A program made the translations under genes and the position numbers. This document shows positions 1-5,596 of a stretch of 5,596 nucleotides of DNA, piece after piece. The notes under the pieces were generated by a model, which did no database searches, was not told the origin of the DNA, and worked only from the letters and a program-made list of their open reading frames with translations. This DNA is from an uncultured Alphaproteobacteria bacterium (GTDB lineage Bacteria; Pseudomonadota; Alphaproteobacteria; Caulobacterales; Parvularculaceae), in assembly GCA_937895955.1 (NCBI GenBank), contig CALAZI010000143.1:1-5596 (forward strand). Direction: 5' to 3'. The number at the start of each line of letters is the position of its first letter. Position 1 is the first letter of the stretch.

Positions 1-43
1 CCGCTGTTTTTCCTGGGAAAGAAAAGTTATCCAACACCTTGCG

Positions 44-63
44 CCCTGCCTTACAATGCAGGG
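44..63. repeat. 6-bp stem inverted repeat around TACAAT
   Basis: CCCTGC (44-49) and GCAGGG (58-63) are perfect complements around the 8-base loop CTTACAAT. The loop contains TACAAT (52-57), five of six matches to a -10 box, but no good -35 lies 16-18 bases upstream. The stem is followed by a T-rich stretch without a clean T-run, so a terminator for a gene left of the window is possible but weak. Confidence 0.3.
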
Positions 64-153
64 TCGGTTGATTTTGACGGAGTTTTTGCGTGCCGCGTTT
101 CCATCCCGCTTTGATTCCCTCGATAGGCGAAAATTTCGCTTGTCGGTTACATA

Positions 154-174
154 CGGATTTTACGGACAAATCCG
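154..174. repeat. 7-bp stem hairpin in the CinA-like leader
   Basis: CGGATTT (154-160) and AAATCCG (168-174) are perfect inverted repeats with the 7-base loop TACGGAC. The loop sequence TACGGA also occurs at 152-157, overlapping the left arm. It could be an RNA hairpin in the leader or a protein-binding dyad. No T-run follows, so it is not an intrinsic terminator. Confidence 0.35.
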
Positions 175-220
175 CGACGATCCGCATGTCGGCTGGAGTC
201 GAAGGTGCGGCGCGCGCGCA

Positions 221-236
221 GATTATCCGGATAATC
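221..236. promoter_or_regulatory. Perfect 16-bp palindrome, candidate operator over a possible -10
   Basis: GATTATCCGGATAATC reads identically on both strands. It ends 35 bases before the CinA-like start codon. Within it, GATAAT (230-235) matches five of six bases of a -10 hexamer and would place a transcript start near 242, leaving about 30 bases of leader with the Shine-Dalgarno at 261-264. No clear -35 is seen at the right distance. A dimeric repressor covering the -10 would suit this layout. The dyad is seen directly; the operator role is inference and no known binding consensus is claimed. Confidence 0.35.
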
Positions 237-271
237 CGTAAAACGGCGCCGGCCATGCGCGGAGCGGTTGC

Positions 272-1033
272 ATGACCGAGAAAACCGCAGCGATCCTCGC
301 CATCGGCGACGAGCTTTTGTCGGGCCGCACGCGCGACGCCAATATCAACCATCTGGCCAGCTGGCTCACCGAGCGCGCGATCGCGCTGAAGGAAGCGCGG
401 ATCGTCGCCGATGATGAAGGCGCAATTATTGAAGCGCTCAACGTCTTGCGAACGCGATATGATTATGTCTTCACATCCGGCGGCATCGGCCCGACGCATG
501 ACGACATCACTTATGAAGCGGTGGCGAAAGCATTCGGCGCAAAAGTCGTCGAGCACAAGGACGCGATCGCGCTTATCTCGGCCTGGTATGAAGCCAGAGG
601 CGAAGAATTGACGCCCGCGCGGCGACGCATGGCGCTGATGCCTGACGGCGCCGAGCTCATTCCCAATCCCGTAACCGGCGCGCCGGGCGTCAGAATCGGC
701 AATGTCTTCGTTATGGCGGGAGTTCCGTCGATCTTTAGGGGCATGCTGAATGCGGTTGAAACGGCGCTTGAGCGCGGAACGTTCATTCACGCTCGCGCGG
801 TGACGGCGCTCGGGCTTCCGGAATCGCGGCTCGCCGAACAGCTCCTGGCGATACAATCGGCGCTGAAGGGCGTCGCGCTTGGGTCGTACCCGATCGACGG
901 CGATGAAAAAGGCGTGACGATTGTCGCGCGGTCGCAAGTCGCAGCGACGGCGGAAGCGGCGATTGAAAGCGTCGCCGCAGCGATGCGCGCGCTCGGGGCC
1001 GAACCGATCGACGGCGAACGGCCCGGCCGATGA
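272..1033 (+). CDS. CinA-like molybdopterin-binding domain protein (competence/damage-inducible protein A family, single domain)
   Basis: A 253-residue cytoplasmic protein of the MoaB/Mog fold. Family signatures are clear: GDELLSG at residues 12-18, TSGGIGPTHDD at 68-78 (the family's TGG-GPT-DD loop that in MoaB/Mog binds the pterin), GAPG at 136-139 and AGVPS near 149-153. Residues from about 180 to 250, with GSYPIDG at 204-210, look like the small alpha/beta domain that follows in CinA N-terminal proteins. The C-terminal nicotinamide-nucleotide amidase (PncC) domain of long CinA proteins is absent, as in many proteobacteria where the two are separate genes, so NMN deamidation should not be assigned. 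CinA N-terminal domains in other bacteria have been linked to ADP-ribose or nucleotide pyrophosphatase activity; whether this one does that is not visible. The ATG at 272 is preceded by GGAG with 7-base spacing. No alphaproteobacterial LexA-type GTTC-N7-GTTC box is seen upstream, so damage induction is unsupported. Confidence 0.9.
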   Translation: MTEKTAAILAIGDELLSGRTRDANINHLASWLTERAIALKEARIVADDEGAIIEALNVLRTRYDYVFTSGGIGPTHDDITYEAVAKAFGAKVVEHKDAIALISAWYEARGEELTPARRRMALMPDGAELIPNPVTGAPGVRIGNVFVMAGVPSIFRGMLNAVETALERGTFIHARAVTALGLPESRLAEQLLAIQSALKGVALGSYPIDGDEKGVTIVARSQVAATAEAAIESVAAAMRALGAEPIDGERPGR

Positions 1034-1058
1034 CCGCAGGGGCGAAGTCGTCTATAAT
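1030..1058 (+). promoter_or_regulatory. Sigma70-type promoter for the TPR-cytochrome-sdaA-terB run
   Basis: ATGACC (1030-1035, four of six matches to TTGACA including the TGAC core) is followed by a 17-base spacer and a perfect TATAAT at 1053-1058. Transcription would start near 1065, giving a leader of about 27 bases with the Shine-Dalgarno GGAG at 1081-1084, seven bases before the ATG at 1092. The -35 overlaps the stop codon of the CinA-like gene. Spacing and -10 are near ideal, so the downstream genes probably have their own promoter even if read-through from upstream also occurs. Confidence 0.65.
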
Positions 1059-1091
1059 GATTGCGATAAAGGGAATGGACGGAGAGTTTTC

Positions 1092-2060
1092 ATGAAAAAA
1101 TTCGCTATGCTGGCGCTGTCCTTCGCCGCCGTCGTCATGGCGGCGCCCGCCTTCGCCGCGGGATCGGGCGGCGCGAGCGGGCTTCCCTCATCCAGCCGGC
1201 CGAAAGTCGATCCGGCCAAGGCTTTCGGCGAAGGCGTCGACGCCCTGCAGGCTGAAGATTACAAAAAGGCGGAAAAGAAATTCCGCGATGTTCTCTCGGT
1301 TGCGCCGAAGCATCCCGAAGCCAATTATTATATGGCGCTCGCCAAAATCAGAAACGGCAAACCGAAAAACGCCATTCGCTATCTCGAAACGGCGATTGAA
1401 GAGCGTCCTGATTTTGTGGAAGCGCGCGAAAAGCTGGCGCTGGTGCAGATCGAGCTTGGCGCGCCTGACGCTGCGCGCGATCAATTGGTCGCCATCGGAG
1501 CGAAGAAAGAAGAATGCGCCGCCGCCGGCGATTGCGACGAGGCCTATGTCGCGCGCGTTGATGCGGCGATAGCGCGCGTCACCGCGGCGCTCGAAGCGCC
1601 GGCCGGCGAGGCGCCGAAAAGTGAAGAAAGCGACGCCGAAAAAGAGCCGAGCGATCAGGCCTTTCTTCTTTTCGCGCCGCGCGATGAAGGCGTTGAACTC
1701 TACATGGCGGCGGTGCGACTCATCAACGAGCATCGCTTCGAAGAGGCGATAGAAGACCTTTACAAGTCGCAGGCGATAATTGGTCCGCATCCGGACATTT
1801 TAAACTATCTTGGCTATTCTCACCGCAAGCTCGGCAAGGTCGAGAAGGCGCAGGAATATTATCATGCGGCGCTCGACATTGATCCCGATCATAAAGGCGC
1901 CAATGAATATCTCGGCGAGCTCTATCTTCAGATCGGCGAGATGGAAAAGGCGAAACAGCGGCTGGCGGCGCTTGACCGTATTTGCGTGTTCGGCTGCTCC
2001 GAGCGCGAGGATCTGGCGCGACTGATCGCGCGACGCGAGGGCGCCGTTGCATCGAATTAG
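1092..2060 (+). CDS. Exported tetratricopeptide-repeat protein with duplicated TPR-plus-cysteine-pair units
   Basis: A 322-residue protein with a Sec signal peptide: MKKF start, hydrophobic core to about residue 18, and an A-F-A site near 20-22. The frame is open further upstream, to 921, but that would overlap the CinA-like gene by more than 100 bases and bury the signal peptide. The ATG at 1092 has GGAG 7 bases before it and is preferred. After a Ser/Gly/Pro linker come three TPR-like helical hairpins (about 44-76, 77-110, 111-143) ending in a cysteine pair, C142 and C148. An acidic Ala/Glu linker (about 165-195) leads to three more TPRs (about 201-235, 236-269, 270-303), again ending in a cysteine pair, C298 and C302. 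TPRs mediate protein-protein contacts, so a periplasmic scaffold or adaptor role is likely. Its stop codon lies inside the next gene, an exported c-type cytochrome-like protein, which is the most likely partner. The fold and export are well supported; no specific function is recognised. Confidence 0.88.
   Translation: MKKFAMLALSFAAVVMAAPAFAAGSGGASGLPSSSRPKVDPAKAFGEGVDALQAEDYKKAEKKFRDVLSVAPKHPEANYYMALAKIRNGKPKNAIRYLETAIEERPDFVEAREKLALVQIELGAPDAARDQLVAIGAKKEECAAAGDCDEAYVARVDAAIARVTAALEAPAGEAPKSEESDAEKEPSDQAFLLFAPRDEGVELYMAAVRLINEHRFEEAIEDLYKSQAIIGPHPDILNYLGYSHRKLGKVEKAQEYYHAALDIDPDHKGANEYLGELYLQIGEMEKAKQRLAALDRICVFGCSEREDLARLIARREGAVASN
2037..2049 (+). promoter_or_regulatory. Ribosome binding site that fixes a TTG start
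   Basis: GAGG at 2037-2040 lies 6 bases before TTG at 2047-2049. No in-frame ATG or GTG exists close enough to include the signal peptide, so TTG is the best initiator (ATT a few codons later is a poorer choice). The site lies inside the TPR coding region, which suggests coupling of the two genes. Confidence 0.65.
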
Positions 2061-2982
2061 TATTGCGATAGTTCTTTTGGCGGCGTTCGCCGCCGATGCG
2101 TCCGCGGGCGGGCTGACCGAAGCGCGATGGCTTGCGCCCGATGCGGATCGCATCGCCGCGTTGACTTTATCGCCAGGCGAGTGCCTTGCGCAGCCGGCGA
2201 ACGCAGAAGAGGCGTATCGCGTTGAAATAGGGCGAGCCGCTTTCAGGAGTCCTTTATTGATGGGCGGGCAGGCCGCGCGCAGCGGTCTTTCCTGCGCCGC
2301 CTGCCATATCGACGGCCGCGCCAATCCGAATTTCTATCTCGATGGTCTTTCCGGGGCGCCCGGCACCGCCGACGTGACGACGTCTATATTTTCCGAAGTT
2401 CGTGAAGACAAAAAATTTAATCCGATTCCCATTCCGACGCTTGTCGGCGCGGGTGAAAAATCAAGTTTTGGCGCCAATGCGTCCGCATCAAGTCTGCATG
2501 ATTTTATCGGCGCGGCGATCGTCGAGGAGTTTCAGGCCGAACCGCCTCCTGCTGCGGTGTTAGACGGAATAATCGCTTATGTCGGCGCGCTTGACGCTGC
2601 GGCTTGTCCCTCAGGGCCGGCGGCGCAAACGCCGCGCCGCGCGATGAATGACATTGTTCGCGCCCTTGAAGCGGCGGAAGCCGCCTATGCTCGCGATGAC
2701 CTGGCGACGGCGGAGTTCCTGCTCGCAACGAGCCGAAACATGCTTGGGCTGATCGCCGAACGCTATCCTTATGAAAAGGGCGCTCGCTTGCGATCGGACC
2801 TTGCCGTTCTGTCGCGCGACATCAGTGCGGTTCGCAAGAAGCCGGAAGAGGCTGAAGCGCGTCTTGAGAGCGTCAAGCGCGACGCGATCCGACTTGAAAA
2901 GCGCCTTCACAAGGCGCGGCGCATTTCGTTATACGATCCGCGCGCGCTTGCCGAATTCCTGGAGCGGCGCAAAGAGGATTAG
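2047..2982 (+). CDS. Exported monohaem c-type cytochrome-like protein with a helical C-terminal tail
   Basis: A 311-residue protein starting at TTG, with a signal peptide (hydrophobic stretch 5-16, A-S-A site at 18-20). One haem-attachment motif, CAACH, is at residues 83-87, inside GRAAFRSPLL...GLSCAACH, a context like the first haem segment of the cytochrome c peroxidase/MauG group. Downstream, PIPTLVG (about 128-134), SLHDFI (149-154) and IIAYVGAL (175-182) also resemble that group's domain layout. There is no second CxxCH, so this is not a normal dihaem peroxidase. No methionine occurs between the motif and residue 200; H151 is a candidate distal ligand (inference). C46 and C187 flank the domain and could form a disulfide. 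Residues about 200-311 are predicted mostly helical and highly charged, possibly coiled coil near 263-292. The gene overlaps the TPR gene by 14 bases. Electron transfer or redox sensing in the periplasm is plausible; substrate and partner are unknown. Confidence 0.8.
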   Translation: MHRISIAIVLLAAFAADASAGGLTEARWLAPDADRIAALTLSPGECLAQPANAEEAYRVEIGRAAFRSPLLMGGQAARSGLSCAACHIDGRANPNFYLDGLSGAPGTADVTTSIFSEVREDKKFNPIPIPTLVGAGEKSSFGANASASSLHDFIGAAIVEEFQAEPPPAAVLDGIIAYVGALDAAACPSGPAAQTPRRAMNDIVRALEAAEAAYARDDLATAEFLLATSRNMLGLIAERYPYEKGARLRSDLAVLSRDISAVRKKPEEAEARLESVKRDAIRLEKRLHKARRISLYDPRALAEFLERRKED

Positions 2983-2990
2983 GCCGCGCC

Positions 2991-4370
<1,380 letters not shown>

Positions 4371-4379
4371 GCTCTGGCG

Positions 4380-4829
4380 ATGTTTGACGAACTGAAAAAA
4401 CTATTTGCTGCAAAAAGCGCCTATAAAAAGCCGGACGAGGGGCGTGAACGACTTGTCTCGATCGCCGCGCTGCTTGTCGAGGCGGCGCTCGCCGATGAGA
4501 CTTACACCGCTGACGAACGACGCTTGATCACGAGATTGCTGATCGATGAGTTCGGCGTCGAGGAGGGCGCCGCCGAGACGCTGTTGGCTGACGCCGAAGC
4601 GCGCCAGAAGGAAGCCGTCGATCTCTTTCGATTCATCAAGGAAGCGAAAGCCATGTCGCCGCCCGACAAAATCATCCTTGTCGAGTCGCTCTGGCGCGTC
4701 ATTTTGAGTGATGGTGAGAAAGATTCGTTTGAGGACATGCTCGTGCGCCGCGTCTGCGGGCTGATCCATGTCAGCGATGTTGAAAGCGGTCTGGCGCGCC
4801 AGCGGGTTCAGGCGGCGCTTTCGCGTTGA
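4380..4829 (+). CDS. TerB-like (COG4103-type) small acidic helical protein
   Basis: A 149-residue soluble protein without a signal peptide or membrane segment. It shows the two pseudo-repeats of the TerB fold: AALLVEAALADETYTADERR (29-48) and LWRVILSDGEKDSFEDMLVR (104-123), each a helix followed by an acidic turn (D39-E40; D111-G112) and a downstream glutamate. In TerB proteins such acidic residues bind divalent metal. TerB-fold proteins are widespread and most, like this stand-alone type, have no proven role; tellurite resistance should not be assumed because no other ter genes are visible. The ATG lies 9 bases after the serine ammonia-lyase stop, and AGG (4369-4371) overlapping that stop is the likely ribosome site, so it is co-transcribed. 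Its last 22 bases overlap the 3' end of the opposite-strand MFS gene. Confidence 0.8.
   Translation: MFDELKKLFAAKSAYKKPDEGRERLVSIAALLVEAALADETYTADERRLITRLLIDEFGVEEGAAETLLADAEARQKEAVDLFRFIKEAKAMSPPDKIILVESLWRVILSDGEKDSFEDMLVRRVCGLIHVSDVESGLARQRVQAALSR
4791..4802. repeat. 12-bp perfect palindrome just past the MFS stop
   Basis: CTGGCGCGCCAG is a perfect dyad inside the end of the TerB-like gene, five bases beyond the stop codon of the opposite-strand MFS gene. With no spacer and no T-run on either strand it makes a poor intrinsic terminator. It may be a chance product of GC-rich codons. Confidence 0.25.
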
Positions 4830-5596
4830 TCTTGTTGCGCCGCTTCATCGTCGTCTGCGCCGATTTCGAAGACGGTCGGGGCGGCGTTCTTCGGGACCGG
4901 CGCGAAGGGCGATTTCCGCTCCTCCGGCACTTGCGGCGTCGTCAGGATCCGGAAAAGGCAGAACGCGGCGAAGACCGCATAGACGGCGGCGATATAGACG
5001 AATAGCGAGGACGGACCGAAATTCGCCATGACGACGGCGCCGGCCGTCGCCCCGACGACCGATCCGAGACCATGGAGCAACAATAGCCCGCCATTCGTCG
5101 ATACGGCCTCGCCCGGCGGCGAATGGTCGTTCGCATGCGCAGCGTTAATGCCGAACATCGGAATGATGAATGCGCCGACCAGCCCGCCGAGCCCCAGAAG
5201 ATATTCCGCCGATCGACCGCCGAAATGCGCGAGCGCCAGCGCGCTGGCGATTCCCAATAACGCTGAGGCGAACATCACGCGCCGGCGATCGAACCGATCG
5301 GACAGCCAGCCGAGCGGCCATTGAAGGACAGCCGCGCCGACAATGACCACGCTGATAAAGCCGGCGATCAGCGCATTGTCGTAGCCGAGCCTTTGCGCGT
5401 AGACGGCGCCGACCGCCCAGAAGGAAGCGTTCGCGAGACCGATCAGCGGCGCGCCGACGGCCGCAACAGGCGACAGCGCGTAAAGCCGCCTTATGTCGAG
5501 CCGCGCGGTTTCTATCGGCTTGGGCGCATCGCTTTTGGTCAGCGCGACCGGAACGAGGGCGAGCGACATCAGGATGGAGACGATCACGAAGAGGTG
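4808..5596 (-). CDS. MFS permease, YcaD-like, C-terminal half (cut by the window edge)
   Basis: The frame is open to the right edge, so the 262 residues seen are the C-terminal part only; a GTG at 5587-5585 is internal, not the start. The visible part begins inside a membrane helix (probably TM6), followed by the charged central loop (KSDAPKPIETARLDIRR). Helices TM7-TM12 follow, with GLANASFWAVGAVYAQRLGY in TM7 and LQWPLGWLSDRFDRRRV after TM8. The latter is the MFS motif A equivalent between TM8 and TM9 and is characteristic of the YcaD-like group, as are the NDH segment after TM10 and GGLLLLHGLGSVVGA in TM11. A cytoplasmic tail of about 45 residues ends in an acidic and Gln-rich stretch. Inner-membrane secondary transport is certain; the substrate is unknown for this group. 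The gene is convergent with the TerB-like gene and overlaps it by 22 bases. Confidence 0.88.
   Translation of the reverse strand, partial: HLFVIVSILMSLALVPVALTKSDAPKPIETARLDIRRLYALSPVAAVGAPLIGLANASFWAVGAVYAQRLGYDNALIAGFISVVIVGAAVLQWPLGWLSDRFDRRRVMFASALLGIASALALAHFGGRSAEYLLGLGGLVGAFIIPMFGINAAHANDHSPPGEAVSTNGGLLLLHGLGSVVGATAGAVVMANFGPSSLFVYIAAVYAVFAAFCLFRILTTPQVPEERKSPFAPVPKNAAPTVFEIGADDDEAAQQDQRESAA

Larger units (their letters stand above)
1..271. other. Non-coding leader upstream of the CinA-like gene
   Basis: No convincing gene lies here. Short open frames from 56 and 90 give arginine-rich peptides with no recognisable motif and no good ribosome binding site. A frame open from the left edge to a TGA at 112-114 could be the last 37 codons of an upstream gene, but I do not recognise it. 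The region is less GC-rich than its surroundings and holds three inverted repeats: 44-63, 154-174 and 221-236. It carries six copies of ATCCG or its complement CGGAT between 154 and 238. A strong Shine-Dalgarno GGAG at 261-264 sits 7 bases before the ATG at 272. I read it as promoter and regulatory DNA; the regulator is unknown. Confidence 0.6.

Noticed and set aside
26..34. DnaA-box-like TTATCCAAC, with TTATCCGGA in the palindrome at 223
   Set aside because: Each matches only seven of nine bases of TTATCCACA and there is no AT-rich element or dnaA/dnaN context, so no origin is claimed.
1..114. Frame open from the left edge to TGA at 112-114, a possible tail of an upstream gene
   Set aside because: Only 37 codons, no recognisable motif, and its codons do not look like the neighbouring genes.
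1..271. LexA-controlled SOS box upstream of the 'damage-inducible' family gene
   Set aside because: No GTTC-N7-GTTC or similar box is present; the family name alone is not evidence for SOS control.
56..275. Two 61-codon open frames in the leader
   Set aside because: Both overlap each other, lack a plausible ribosome site and motifs, and give arginine-rich compositions typical of chance frames in GC-rich DNA.
921..1091. 57-codon upstream extension of the TPR frame
   Set aside because: It would overlap the CinA-like gene by over 100 bases, is Arg/Ser-rich, and would bury a clear signal peptide; the ATG at 1092 has its own ribosome site and promoter.
1188..1790. 200-codon opposite-strand frame inside the TPR gene
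   Set aside because: Arg/Phe-rich shadow of the TPR coding strand, with no motif or ribosome site; the + strand frame has clear TPRs and a signal peptide.
4791..4802. GC palindrome as a bidirectional terminator
   Set aside because: No loop and no T-run on either strand; kept only as a repeat.
4380..4829. Tellurite resistance locus
   Set aside because: Only a TerB-fold protein is present; no terA, terC, terD, terE or terZ gene is visible in the window.

Overview
The window is GC-rich bacterial chromosomal DNA, almost fully coding, with bases 1-271 as the only sizeable non-coding stretch. Gene content and style (a single-domain CinA-like protein, a periplasmic TPR protein with paired cysteines, a YcaD-like MFS permease, GCG/GCC-rich codons) suggest an alphaproteobacterium. 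That placement is an inference from protein flavour; there is no rRNA or other marker here. I see no mobile element, CRISPR array, tRNA or rRNA.

Layout. Bases 1-271 are a leader with several inverted repeats, including a perfect 16-bp palindrome over a possible -10 box. It precedes a 253-aa molybdopterin-binding-fold protein of the CinA N-terminal type (272-1033). A good sigma70-type promoter (1030-1058) sits at the end of that gene and should start a four-gene run on the + strand: an exported TPR protein (1092-2060), an exported monohaem c-type cytochrome-like protein (TTG start, 2047-2982), a single-chain iron-sulfur L-serine ammonia-lyase (2991-4370) and a small TerB-fold protein (4380-4829). 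Successive junctions are -14, +8 and +9 bases, so one transcript with translational coupling is likely. On the - strand, the C-terminal half of an MFS permease (4808-5596) enters from the right edge, and its 3' end overlaps terB by 22 bases.

How the genes may work together. The TPR protein and the cytochrome are overlapping neighbours, both with signal peptides, so they probably act together in the periplasm. The TPR protein looks like two copies of a 'three TPRs plus cysteine pair' unit. The cytochrome has one CAACH haem site, no methionine in the usual place for an axial ligand, and a long charged helical tail. This pair is the least explained part of the window and the best candidate for an undescribed system. 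The serine deaminase (serine to pyruvate and ammonia) and the TerB-like protein are cytoplasmic and have no obvious functional link to it beyond co-transcription.
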